Origin: Sphingomonas adhaesiva
GTDB taxonomy: Bacteria > Pseudomonadota > Alphaproteobacteria > Sphingomonadales > Sphingomonadaceae
Direction: 5' to 3'
NCBI RefSeq assembly: GCF_002374855.1
Contig: NZ_NWVC01000005.1
Location: forward strand, 170,543 to 234,542
Length of the DNA: 64,000 nucleotides
In this document: in pieces, positions 17,974 through 25,907 of the stretch
Layout of the letters: each line of letters begins with the position of its first letter
Numbering within the stretch: the stretch's first letter is position 1
Notes under the pieces: model-generated
Told to the model about the DNA's origin: nothing
Databases searched by the model: none
Seen by the model: only the letters and a program-made list of their open reading frames with translations
Made by a program: the position numbers and the translations under genes

Positions 17974-18980
17974 GCGCGTCGCGCCTGACCGCCGAACGGC
18001 CGCTGCCGCTGCGCGACCGGCTGCGCGCGATCGACGCCGATCGCGCCGACCGGCAGACGCGGCTGATCGGGGCGCTGAACGCGCGCCATTCGGGCGCGCT
18101 GACGCTGGCGGCGCGCGCCGCCTTTGCGCGCGACCGGCGCGCGGCGGGGGCGTGGATCGGGTTCGAGGCGGGCGCGCAGCGCGCCTATGTCGCGCCGCTG
18201 CTGGTCGAGGGCGAGCTGGTGCGGCTGACCGGCGGGGACGGCGTTCCCGATCCGGCGCTGGCCGCGCGGCTGCTGCCCGCGATCGAGCCGTTGCTGGCGG
18301 CGCTGGAGGCGGCGCTGGGCGACGACCTGCGCCCCAGCGCGCTGGTGACGGAGGTGCCCGACGACCTGATCCTGCTGCGGCTGGACGCATCGTGCGCGCG
18401 GCACACGATCCGCCACCGATTGCTGATCGCGCTGGCCGGCGCGGGGGAAGTGGCCGCCGCGGCGCTGCCCGCCGCGCCGCCGCCCGCGCTGGTCAACACG
18501 CTGCGCGCGCGCTGGCGCGCCACCATTCCGGCCCCCGCCATTCCGGCGGCGCGGCGCGGCACGATCGGGCGCGGCGACCTGCTGCTGCTGGGTATCGGGC
18601 CGCTGATCGCGCGCCTTTCCATCCCCGGCCGCGACACCGACGTCGCGGCACGGCTTGAACCATCGAAGGGAAGCATGACGTTGCAGGAAGACCTCGTGCC
18701 CGCACCCGATGCCGATCCATCGCCAGCCGCGGCGTCCGCGCCGCCGGAATGGGATGCGCTGTCGGTTCCGGCCTGTATCGAGATCGACGGCGGCCTGTTG
18801 TCCGCGCAGGACGTCGCCGGGCTGGCGGCGGGCAGCGTGCTGCCGTTGCCGCAGACCGGCGGGACGTTGCGCGTGCGCGTCGTCGCGGGCGGCGCCACGA
18901 TCGGCAGCGGCGAGCTGGTCGCGGTCGGCGAGGGGTTCGGCGTGCTGTTCGATCGCGTCGCGACCCGCGGCGAGGAGTAG
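17970..18980 (+). CDS. sctQ: T3SS cytoplasmic ring protein SctQ
   Basis: The 336-aa product belongs to the YscQ/HrcQ/FliM-FliN family. The N-terminal part is variable; two SpoA-type surfaces follow, the second being the C-terminal domain (about 265-330: VPACIEIDGGLL...LPLPQTGGTLRVRVVAGG...GELVAVGEGFGVLFDRV). SctQ forms the sorting platform pods that bind SctL, SctK and substrate-chaperone pairs. ATGA overlap with the FliO-like gene. An in-frame internal start at codon 236 with its own Shine-Dalgarno probably also yields a short C-terminal form (see the site at 18666). Confidence 0.92.
   Translation: MSASRLTAERPLPLRDRLRAIDADRADRQTRLIGALNARHSGALTLAARAAFARDRRAAGAWIGFEAGAQRAYVAPLLVEGELVRLTGGDGVPDPALAARLLPAIEPLLAALEAALGDDLRPSALVTEVPDDLILLRLDASCARHTIRHRLLIALAGAGEVAAAALPAAPPPALVNTLRARWRATIPAPAIPAARRGTIGRGDLLLLGIGPLIARLSIPGRDTDVAARLEPSKGSMTLQEDLVPAPDADPSPAAASAPPEWDALSVPACIEIDGGLLSAQDVAGLAAGSVLPLPQTGGTLRVRVVAGGATIGSGELVAVGEGFGVLFDRVATRGEE
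18666..18677 (+). promoter_or_regulatory. Internal ribosome binding site and ATG for a short SctQ-C product
   Basis: AAGGGAAG is followed closely by the ATG at 18675, in frame with sctQ (codon 236). Translation from here would give a 101-aa protein (MTLQEDLVPAPDAD...) comprising a linker and the C-terminal SpoA domain, ending at 18980. In Yersinia YscQ and Salmonella SpaO an equivalent internal start produces the short subunit needed for the platform, so dual products here are likely but inferred. Confidence 0.6.
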
Positions 18981-18986
18981 CGCACG

Positions 18987-19709
18987 ATGGACCTGTCCAC
19001 GTTCACGCCCGGCTCCGCGCTGGTCGTCGTCATCGCGCTGGCGATCGCGCCGTTCTTCGCGGTGATGGTGACCAGCTTCACCAAGATCGTCGTCGTGCTC
19101 AGCCTGTTGCGCAATGCGCTGGGGCTGCAGCAGGTGCCGCCGAACATCGTGCTCAACGGCCTGTCGCTGGTCCTGACGCTGTACGTGATGTACCCGGTCG
19201 GGCAGCAGATGCAGAATGCGATCGCGCAGAACAACGGCGGCGCGGCGGCGGTGGCGGGGCCGATGGTGCCCGGCCCCAACGGCATGGCGCCGGGCGGCGG
19301 GGGCGGCGTGCTGCAGTCGACCAATTCGATGCTCAACGCGGTCGACGCCGGCAAGGAGCCGCTGCGCAACTTCCTGCTGAAGCACAGCTCGCCGACCGAG
19401 CGCGGCTTCTTCCTGAAGACCGCGCGCCGCGTGGGCGAGCCGAACCGCGCCGCGGAGATGACCGAGCGCGACTTCATCGTCGTGATCCCCGCGTTCGTGG
19501 TGCGCGAACTGAGCCTGGCGTTCCAGGTCGGCTTCCTGATCTTCCTGCCGTTCCTGGTCATCGACCTGGTGATATCGAACATCCTGCTGGCGATGGGGAT
19601 GATGATGCTGTCGCCGACCACCATCTCGCTGCCGTTCAAGCTGTTGCTGTTCGTGCTGGTCGACGGGTGGGTGAAACTGGCCCACGGCCTCGTGCTGAGC
19701 TACGTGTAG
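18987..19709 (+). CDS. sctR: T3SS export apparatus protein SctR
   Basis: The 240-aa product is of the FliP/YscR family: an N-terminal membrane segment with PFFAVMVTSFTKIVVVLSLLRNALGLQQVPPN, a periplasmic insert that here is unusually Gly/Ala/Asn-rich (about residues 75-115), and C-terminal membrane helices with VVIPAFVVRELSLAFQVGFLIFLPFLVIDLVI and the GMMMLSPTTISLPFKLLLFVL end. Five copies build the core of the export pore with SctS and SctT. It starts 6 bases after sctQ. The FliO-like gene two positions upstream may act on this protein. Confidence 0.96.
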   Translation: MDLSTFTPGSALVVVIALAIAPFFAVMVTSFTKIVVVLSLLRNALGLQQVPPNIVLNGLSLVLTLYVMYPVGQQMQNAIAQNNGGAAAVAGPMVPGPNGMAPGGGGGVLQSTNSMLNAVDAGKEPLRNFLLKHSSPTERGFFLKTARRVGEPNRAAEMTERDFIVVIPAFVVRELSLAFQVGFLIFLPFLVIDLVISNILLAMGMMMLSPTTISLPFKLLLFVLVDGWVKLAHGLVLSYV

Positions 19710-19719
19710 GGGGGCTGCG

Positions 19720-19989
19720 ATGAACGGCGATTTCGTCAGCCTGACCAACGATGCGCTGTGGCTGGTGCTGGTGCTGTCGGCGCCGCCGATCATCGTCGCG
19801 GCGGTCGCCGGGCTGATCGTGGCGGTGTTGCAGGCCGCGACGCAGGTGCAGGAACAGACGCTGCAATATACGGTCAAGTTCTTCGCGATCGTGCTGACGC
19901 TGTTCCTGACCGCGGCGTTGCTGGGCGGATCGCTGTACCGGTTCAGCGACCGGATCTTCACCAACTTCCCGGCGATGATCCAGCACTGA
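19720..19989 (+). CDS. sctS: T3SS export apparatus protein SctS
   Basis: The 89-aa product is of the FliQ/YscS family with two membrane helices (about 17-40 and 52-75) and the conserved APPIIVAAVAGLIVAVLQAATQVQEQTL stretch, read here as shorter pieces APPIIVAAVAGL and QAATQVQEQTL. It wraps around the SctR-SctT pore. Full family length; the gene lies between sctR and sctT with only 10 and 1 intervening bases. Confidence 0.95.
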   Translation: MNGDFVSLTNDALWLVLVLSAPPIIVAAVAGLIVAVLQAATQVQEQTLQYTVKFFAIVLTLFLTAALLGGSLYRFSDRIFTNFPAMIQH

Positions 19990-19990
19990 C

Positions 19991-20767
19991 ATGGGCGGCT
20001 GGGCCGATCAGCTGTTGTTGCTGGGCGTCGCGACCGCGCGCGTCGCGGCGACGTTCCTGCTGCTGCCGATGTTCTCCAGCGAGACCGTCCCCGCGCTGGT
20101 GCGCAATTCGATCTTCGTGTCGCTGGGCGTCGTCAGCCTGGCGTTGCAGCCGCCGCTCGACCCGTCGCTGCTGGGGCCGGGGCAATGGGCGACGATCATC
20201 CTGAAGGAGGTCTTCGTCGGCATCGTCATCGGCTTCTTCTTCGGATCGGTGCTGTGGGCGCTGGAGGCGGCGGGCAACATCATCGACACCAAGGTGGGCG
20301 CGACGCTGGCGCAGGTGGTCGATCCGCTGTCCGGGCACCAGACGTCGCTGAACGGCGCGTTCCTGGGGCGGCTGGCCAGCGTCGTGTTCGTGGCGGGCGG
20401 CGGCCTGTCGCTGCTGCTGCGCGTGCTGATGGAAAGCTACGCCATCTGGCCGGTCGCCGCGCCGATGCCGGTGCTGACGGGATCGAGCCTGGCGCTGTTC
20501 GAGGGCGAGTTCGGGCGGCTGATGGTGCTGGCGACGCTGTTCGCCGCGCCCGTGCTGACCGTGCTGTTCCTGATCGACGCGGGGCTGGGGCTGATGAACC
20601 GGTTCGCGCAGCAGCTGAACGTCTTCACCCTGTCGATGTCCATCAAGGCGTTTGCCGCCACGTTCGTGCTGCTGCTGCTGGTCGGCAGCTACGTCACCGC
20701 GATCCTGCGCGACATGGCGAGCCGGCCGGGCGTGATCCACGGCATCCTGACGGGCCTTGCCACGTGA
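19991..20767 (+). CDS. sctT: T3SS export apparatus protein SctT
   Basis: The 258-aa product is of the FliR/YscT family, with about six to seven hydrophobic segments, an early LLLPMFSSETVPALVRNSIFVSL region and the LKEVFVGIVIGFFFG and GNIIDTKVGATLAQVVDP motifs. It completes the export pore (SctR5-SctS4-SctT1). The stop codon overlaps the GTG of the following LuxR-type gene (GTGA), so the regulator is translated with the apparatus. Confidence 0.95.
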   Translation: MGGWADQLLLLGVATARVAATFLLLPMFSSETVPALVRNSIFVSLGVVSLALQPPLDPSLLGPGQWATIILKEVFVGIVIGFFFGSVLWALEAAGNIIDTKVGATLAQVVDPLSGHQTSLNGAFLGRLASVVFVAGGGLSLLLRVLMESYAIWPVAAPMPVLTGSSLALFEGEFGRLMVLATLFAAPVLTVLFLIDAGLGLMNRFAQQLNVFTLSMSIKAFAATFVLLLLVGSYVTAILRDMASRPGVIHGILTGLAT

Positions 20768-21114
20768 CCGCGACGGTGGAGGACGACCGCCTGGCCGCGA
20801 TCGCCGAGCTGCTGCGCAAGGCCGATGCGCTGCCCGGCGCCGCCCCCGCGCCGGTCGCGCTGGGCGAGCATATGGTGGAGGCCGCGCGCGTCCCCCGGCG
20901 CCACCGCGAGGCGTTGCTACGGCTGACCCCGATGGAGCTGACCTGCGTGCGCTTCCTGGGGTGGGGGCGGTCGAATGCCGACATCGCGACGCTGCTGATG
21001 ATTTCCGACAATACCGTGCGGGTCCATTTGTCCAATGTCGCGCGCAAGCTGGAATTGGACGGGATGCGCGAGCTGGCGGCGCTGGCCGGGCTGCTGTTCT
21101 ACCCCGCCGACTGA
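20764..21114 (+). CDS. Stand-alone LuxR/FixJ-type HTH regulator coupled to sctT
   Basis: The 116-aa protein has about 50 N-terminal residues without a receiver or autoinducer domain and a C-terminal LuxR-type HTH (about residues 54-105: LTPMELTCVRFLGWGRSNADIA, then SDNTVRVHLSNVARKLELD). The GTG start at 20764 overlaps the sctT stop. Being made from the export-apparatus mRNA, it could raise expression of accessory T3SS genes once the apparatus operon is on. A near-perfect dyad, exactly the kind of site a dimeric LuxR-type HTH binds, lies 6 bases after this gene and again before two further units in the locus. Its target is inference. Confidence 0.85.
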   Translation: MTATVEDDRLAAIAELLRKADALPGAAPAPVALGEHMVEAARVPRRHREALLRLTPMELTCVRFLGWGRSNADIATLLMISDNTVRVHLSNVARKLELDGMRELAALAGLLFYPAD

Positions 21115-21120
21115 TCCGGC

Positions 21121-21137
21121 CTAATCGTTTCGACTAG
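21121..21137 (-). promoter_or_regulatory. Near-palindromic element, copy A (CTAGTCG-AAA-CGATTAG)
   Basis: Read on the minus strand, the 17 bases form an inverted repeat with half-sites CTAGTCG and CTAATCG (6 of 7 matching) around AAA. The same element, in plus orientation, occurs at 23098 and 31852. It lies between the LuxR-type gene and the 202-aa protein gene at 21257, so it is a likely operator or activator site for that gene. Confidence 0.6.
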
Positions 21138-21142
21138 CGCGG

Positions 21143-21154
21143 CTAGTCGTTCCG
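21143..21154 (+). promoter_or_regulatory. Second, partial copy of the element (CTAGTCG-TTC-CG)
   Basis: Five bases after copy A is a plus-strand CTAGTCGTTCCG, matching the first 12 bases of the copy at 31852 (CTAGTCGATCCG) except one, but lacking the right half-site. Two adjacent sites would allow cooperative binding upstream of the gene at 21257, about 100 bases away. Confidence 0.45.
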
Positions 21155-21256
21155 CGGAGTGCGGGGAAGGCCGCCGCTTCGTACATCCATGACCACGGCG
21201 GCACGGGACGTCGGACGGATTGGGCGCCGCGACGGCGCGACGACAGGAGACGCAAG

Positions 21257-21865
21257 ATGGGCTTTCTGGGTGGTATCGGTTCGATCGTGAACCCCCTCAA
21301 CATCGCGGCGCTGGGCATGGGCCCGGTGGGCATCGGCATGATGTTCGCCCGCCCGCTGGTGTCGGCCGTGGGGCAGCAGTTCATCCAGCAGCTGGGCGAC
21401 AAGCTGGGCCTGCCGCAGGGCGTGGTCGACATGGCGCGATCGACCTTTGCGCTGCAGGCCGGTGACATCGGCGGTGCGGGCCGCAGCCTGGGCGACGTGG
21501 TGCAGGGCTTCGGCAGCCAGTTCGGCGCCAGCCCGTTCGAGGCGGGGGAGGTCGAGCGCAACCTGACCGACCTGATCGATCAGGCGACGACCGACCTGGC
21601 GCAGAGCCGCGAAGCGCGCGAGGCGCGGTCGGGCGGCGGGCGCAGCTGGTTGATGGCGCTGGCCGAGAACCTGGGCCGCGTCGCCGACAAGCTGGCGAAC
21701 GAGATGGACCAGATGTCGCAGACGCTGGGCGATGGCGCGAACAAGTCGTCGCAGAACCTGAAGTTCGCGGCCAAGTCGCAGGAATTCTCGCAGTTCTTCT
21801 CCTCGGCCAACACCGTCATCAAGACGCTGGGCGAAGCGTTGTCGCAGGGCGCGCGTAAGCAGTAA
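21257..21865 (+). CDS. Candidate T3SS-secreted protein (filament/translocator-like)
   Basis: I do not recognise the family. The 202-aa product has a Gly/Ile/Met-rich hydrophobic N-terminus (about 1-45, without a signal peptidase site), a middle helix set, and a C-terminal amphipathic helix (SSQNLKFAAKSQEFSQFFSS, then NTVIKTLGEALSQGARKQ). A hydrophobic N-terminal region plus a C-terminal coiled-coil helix recalls EspA-type filament or small translocator proteins. It is the first gene after the T3SS export operon, preceded by two copies of the shared regulatory element, has ACAGGAG just upstream, and is followed by a strong hairpin. Function is inference. Confidence 0.5.
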   Translation: MGFLGGIGSIVNPLNIAALGMGPVGIGMMFARPLVSAVGQQFIQQLGDKLGLPQGVVDMARSTFALQAGDIGGAGRSLGDVVQGFGSQFGASPFEAGEVERNLTDLIDQATTDLAQSREAREARSGGGRSWLMALAENLGRVADKLANEMDQMSQTLGDGANKSSQNLKFAAKSQEFSQFFSSANTVIKTLGEALSQGARKQ

Positions 21866-21883
21866 GGCGGCGAGCGATCGACG

Positions 21884-21911
21884 GGGGGCGGGGCGGCATC
21901 GCCCCGCCCCC
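21884..21911 (+). terminator. Strong GC hairpin after the 202-aa gene
   Basis: Arms GGGGGCGGGGC (21884-21894) and GCCCCGCCCCC (21901-21911) pair perfectly around a 6-base loop, 19 bases after the stop codon. There is no T-run longer than three, so termination strength is uncertain. Confidence 0.6.
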
Positions 21912-21993
21912 AACGTCGTTTCTGCGGGAACCCTTTGCGCATCCGAAACGTCGCGTCCCGCGACAGCCATCGCCATCTGGCCGGAGCAAGACC

Positions 21994-22863
<870 letters not shown>

Positions 22864-22891
22864 GCGCGCGTCAGCAGAAGGAGTGACGACC

Positions 22892-23086
22892 GTGAACGTA
22901 GCGCCGGTGAACCGTCCCACGGTGGTGATCGATCTGACCGTCACGACCCCGTCGCAGGCGCGCAACGACGCCGCCATCGCGATCCAGCACACCGCAGGCG
23001 ATATCGCGCGCGAGCCGCCGACGCGGGCCGGGACGGTCGACGAACTGCTGGCGCGTCCCGGCGCGCTCGACCGCTTCGCCGGATGA
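22892..23086 (+). CDS. Small hypothetical protein (64 aa)
   Basis: The GTG at 22892 is preceded by AGAAGGAG at good spacing and follows the gene at 21994 by 28 bases on the same strand. The product (NVAPVNRPTVVIDLTVTTPS...PGALDRFAG) has no recognised motif, no signal peptide and a short beta-rich start (PTVVIDLTVTT). Its size would suit a small chaperone or a secreted peptide, but nothing in it proves either. Codon composition matches the neighbours. Confidence 0.5.
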   Translation: MNVAPVNRPTVVIDLTVTTPSQARNDAAIAIQHTAGDIAREPPTRAGTVDELLARPGALDRFAG

Positions 23087-23097
23087 CGGGAGCGGCG

Positions 23098-23116
23098 CTA
23101 GTCGCTTCGATTATGG
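23098..23116 (+). promoter_or_regulatory. Near-palindromic element, copy B (CTAGTCG-CTT-CGATTATGG)
   Basis: This 19-base element differs from copy C at 31852 only in two of the spacer bases and is 69 bases upstream of the gene at 23186. It also shares the inverted half-sites (CTAGTCG / TAATCG) with copy A. A further ACTAGCTAGG lies 19 bases downstream, notable because CTAG is rare in this sequence. Confidence 0.65.
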
Positions 23117-23185
23117 CGGCCGGGCATCGGCGGCACTAGCTAGGGACAATGACGGCGATCTGCGCCGTCCGAGGACAAGAATGAG

Positions 23186-23698
23186 ATGACCGCGATCGAC
23201 CGCCTTTCCCCGCTTGCCCCCGCCGCCGCGCTGGATCCGGCGCGCGGAACGACGGCCGTCGACGCGGCGAGCCGTGCGATCGGCGATATCGGGCAGCGGG
23301 TGCTCGCCTGGGTCGGTGCGGTGGGCGGCGCGGCGCCGGGTGCGGCGGCATGGGCGGCGCGCGCCGGAAGCGGCGATCCCGGCTTCGTGCCCGACGCGGG
23401 CGTGCTGGCGCGGCGCGGCGACATCTATGGCCTGAACGCGATCGCCGGCGACCTGTCGGCGCGGTTTGGCGGTACGCCGACGCAGGAGGGCGACCTGCTG
23501 CGTGCGCTGGAGGGCGTCGCGCGCGGCGCGATGGTGCAGGCCGCCGGGCTGTCGGGTGCCAGCGGGGAGCGGCAGATCGCCGGGCTGTCCGCCGCGCTGG
23601 ACGCGGCGCAGGCGGCGCCGGCGGGCGAGGGGATGGACGGCGTGATCGCGCGGATCGACGCCGCCGCCGCGACGCTGGGGCGGCAGAACGGCTTCTGA
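23186..23698 (+). CDS. Unknown 170-aa protein of the T3SS accessory region
   Basis: I do not recognise this protein. It has no signal peptide, a polar Thr/Ser/Pro/Ala-rich N-terminus (MTAIDRLSPLAPAAALDPAR) as in T3SS-exported proteins, and a mostly helical remainder (VDAASRAIGDIGQRVLAWVG, EGDLLRALEGVARGAMVQAA). The shared 19-base element upstream ties it to the lipase gene at 31930. It could be a secreted substrate, a needle-tip or gatekeeper-like factor, or a regulator. Start ATG 23186; ACAAGAATGAG upstream gives only a weak Shine-Dalgarno. Confidence 0.5.
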   Translation: MTAIDRLSPLAPAAALDPARGTTAVDAASRAIGDIGQRVLAWVGAVGGAAPGAAAWAARAGSGDPGFVPDAGVLARRGDIYGLNAIAGDLSARFGGTPTQEGDLLRALEGVARGAMVQAAGLSGASGERQIAGLSAALDAAQAAPAGEGMDGVIARIDAAAATLGRQNGF

Positions 23699-23778
23699 CG
23701 CGGCGCGCGCGCCAGCCGGGAACCACCGGCCGGTCGTACGATTTGGACGCGTAACAATCGCTCGCTAGGATCACGATC

Positions 23779-24627
23779 ATGCTCCGCTCGCTTGTCGCCG
23801 CCGCCGGTCTGGCCGCGATCCTTGCCACCCCCGCCGCCGCGCAGCGCAAGCTGACCGTCATCAGCGCCGGCAGCGAACAGGCGCTGGCCACCGGCAAGAC
23901 CGTGTTGTCGCGCCCGTTCGGCGCGCAACTGGTCGACCGGCTGGCGGTGGTCGGCAGCTATCCCGCCGGCACGACCACCTATCATCTGGTGCGCGGCGAT
24001 GCGGCGGGGACGTGCCCGTCGCGCTTCGTCGTCGTCGCCACGCGCGCCGGGGCGGCGCCGGCGATCAGCGAGCCGTTCGGCACCTGTGCGGGCACCGCGC
24101 GCGGCACCGCGCGGCGCGGCGGCTTCACCGTGACGATGCCGGCGACCGCGGCGGGCGGCCCGGCGGTGCGCTTTGCATGGCAGGACGGGCGGATGTGGTT
24201 GATCGGCGCGCGCCCCGCCGGGCAGGCGGATGCCGCCGCGCCCGGTTTCGGCACGCGCCAGGCATCGACCTGCACCGCGCCGACCTCCGCCGATCCGGCG
24301 CAGCAGGCCGCGGTGCTCGCCGATTTCGAGGACAGTTACCCCGACGAGTTCCGCCGGGCCGCGACGCTGCGCAAGATCGACATCGCGCCGCAGGAATTGC
24401 GGGAGATGGTGGCGGGGCTGGCGTGCCTGGCGCGCTGGCCGGGCGCGGAAAGCGCCGTGCCGGAGGCGGCGACCCCGCTGTTCGCAAGCAAGCGCCACGG
24501 CCCGGCGGCGTTCGAGGCGATCGACCAGATCGCGCGCGATCCGCTGTCCGACGTCAACCTGCGCGCCGCGGTGCGCGCGTTCGGCGCCGAGATGCTGTAC
24601 CGCGTCGACCGGCGCGAGCCGCTCTGA
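23779..24627 (+). CDS. Exported hypothetical protein
   Basis: The 282-aa product has a clear signal peptide (LVAAAGLAAILATPAAAQ). The first half looks like beta-rich repeats of the extracytoplasmic type (TTTYHLVRGDAAGTCPSRFVVVA), with Cys residues that could pair, and the second half is helical (QAAVLADFEDSYPDEFRRAA). I do not recognise the family. It follows the 170-aa gene by 80 bases, and its stop codon overlaps the presumed start of the adenylating-enzyme gene, suggesting one transcript that links the T3SS accessory genes to the biosynthetic cluster. Confidence 0.6.
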   Translation: MLRSLVAAAGLAAILATPAAAQRKLTVISAGSEQALATGKTVLSRPFGAQLVDRLAVVGSYPAGTTTYHLVRGDAAGTCPSRFVVVATRAGAAPAISEPFGTCAGTARGTARRGGFTVTMPATAAGGPAVRFAWQDGRMWLIGARPAGQADAAAPGFGTRQASTCTAPTSADPAQQAAVLADFEDSYPDEFRRAATLRKIDIAPQELREMVAGLACLARWPGAESAVPEAATPLFASKRHGPAAFEAIDQIARDPLSDVNLRAAVRAFGAEMLYRVDRREPL

Positions 24628-25907
24628 CCCCGATCGGCGCGGCGATCGCGGCGCGCGCCTATGCGCTGGCGCGCTGGCGCGCCGCGCGGCTGACCACACG
24701 CGCCGCGGTGGAGGCGCATCGCGTGCGCGGGCTGCACCGGCTGGGGCGGCACCTGCACCGGCACATCCCTTATTATCGCGGTATCGACCCGGCGCGGCCG
24801 GACGGCTGGCCGGTGATTGACAAGGCGGAGCTGCTGGAGAACTTCGCGGCGATGAACCGTGCGGGCATATCGCTGGACGCGGTGCGCGACGCGCTGGCCG
24901 CCGGGGAGACGCGCATCGGCGACCATGCGATCGGGCACAGCACCGGGACCAGCGGCAACCGCGGCTATTTCATCGTCAGCGATGCCGAACGCTATGTGTG
25001 GCTGGGCACGTTGCTGGCCAAGGCGCTGCCCGACGCGCTGTGGCGGCGGCATCGCGTGGCGCTGGCGCTGCCGGGCTTTTCGCGGCTGTACGGCGCGGCG
25101 GGGGGCGGCAGCCGGGTGACGCTGGGGCTGTTCGACCTGGGCGAGGGGATCGACCGCTGGGCGGGGCGCCTGGCGGCGTTCGCCCCCGACACGATCGTCG
25201 CGCCGCCCAAGGTGCTGCGCGAGCTGGCGGGGCGGGGGCTGATCGCGCGCGGGACGATCGCGTTCAGCGCGGCCGAAGTGCTCGACCCCGTTGACGTGCC
25301 GGCGATCGAGGCGGCGACCGGGCGGCCGTTGCGCCAGATCTACATGGCGACCGAGGGACTGCTGGGCGTGTCGTGCGACCACGGCACGCTGCACCTGGCG
25401 GAGGATGTGGTGGCGTTCGAATGGGAGGCGGCGGGCGACAGCGGGCTGGTGCAGCCGGTCGTCACCGACATGACGCGGCGCGCGCAGGCGATGGTGCGCT
25501 ACCGCATGAACGACCTGCTGCGGCTCGACCCGCGGACGTGCACGTGCGGATCGGCGTTGCAGGCGGTGGCGGCGGTGGCGGGGCGGTGCGACGATCTGTT
25601 CGTGCTGCCGGGAAGCGCGGGACCGGTGACGGTGACCCCGGACGTGCTGCGCAACGCGGTGATCGACGCCGACCGGCGCATCGACGATTTCCGCATCGTG
25701 CAGACGCACGCGGCAGCGATCGCAGTGGCGATCCCGGCGGGCGCGGATGCGACGGCGGCGGAGGCGGCGGTGGCGCGCGTGCTGGCGCGGATCGGCGCCC
25801 GCGCGGCGATCACCGTCACCCATGGCATCCCCCCGACCGACGCCACCAAGCTGCGCCGCGTCCGCCGCGACTGGCGCGGCGATCAGAGCAGCATGTCGGC
25901 CGTATAG
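24624..25907 (+). CDS. F390-synthetase-like adenylate-forming enzyme
   Basis: The product resembles coenzyme F390 synthetase/phenylacetate-CoA ligase-type adenylating enzymes: an N-terminal helix region ending RHLHRHIPYYRG, the nucleotide loop GHSTGTSGNRGYF, the MATEGLLGVSC acid-binding region, MVRYRMNDLLRL, and a Cys cluster RTCTCGSAL. These enzymes activate a carboxylic acid as its AMP ester. The start is uncertain: the N-terminal family sequence continues to a CTG at 24624 overlapping the previous stop, with no ATG; the first in-frame GTG is at 24708. The 3' end overlaps the convergent Rieske gene by 25 bases. Probably part of the cluster with the minus-strand genes. Confidence 0.8.
   Translation: MTPIGAAIAARAYALARWRAARLTTRAAVEAHRVRGLHRLGRHLHRHIPYYRGIDPARPDGWPVIDKAELLENFAAMNRAGISLDAVRDALAAGETRIGDHAIGHSTGTSGNRGYFIVSDAERYVWLGTLLAKALPDALWRRHRVALALPGFSRLYGAAGGGSRVTLGLFDLGEGIDRWAGRLAAFAPDTIVAPPKVLRELAGRGLIARGTIAFSAAEVLDPVDVPAIEAATGRPLRQIYMATEGLLGVSCDHGTLHLAEDVVAFEWEAAGDSGLVQPVVTDMTRRAQAMVRYRMNDLLRLDPRTCTCGSALQAVAAVAGRCDDLFVLPGSAGPVTVTPDVLRNAVIDADRRIDDFRIVQTHAAAIAVAIPAGADATAAEAAVARVLARIGARAAITVTHGIPPTDATKLRRVRRDWRGDQSSMSAV

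Noticed and set aside
17703..19964. Long antisense open frame over sctQ, sctR and sctS (and similar long antisense frames at 2474-4852, 24336-26615, 38396-40273)
   Set aside because: High GC makes long stop-free antisense frames common; these are Arg/His/Pro-rich, match no family and lie over genes with clear domains.
23752..23772. Degenerate element CTAGCGAGCGATTG (minus strand) before the gene at 23779
   Set aside because: Spacing between half-sites is 2 bases short and one half-site is altered; too weak to claim.
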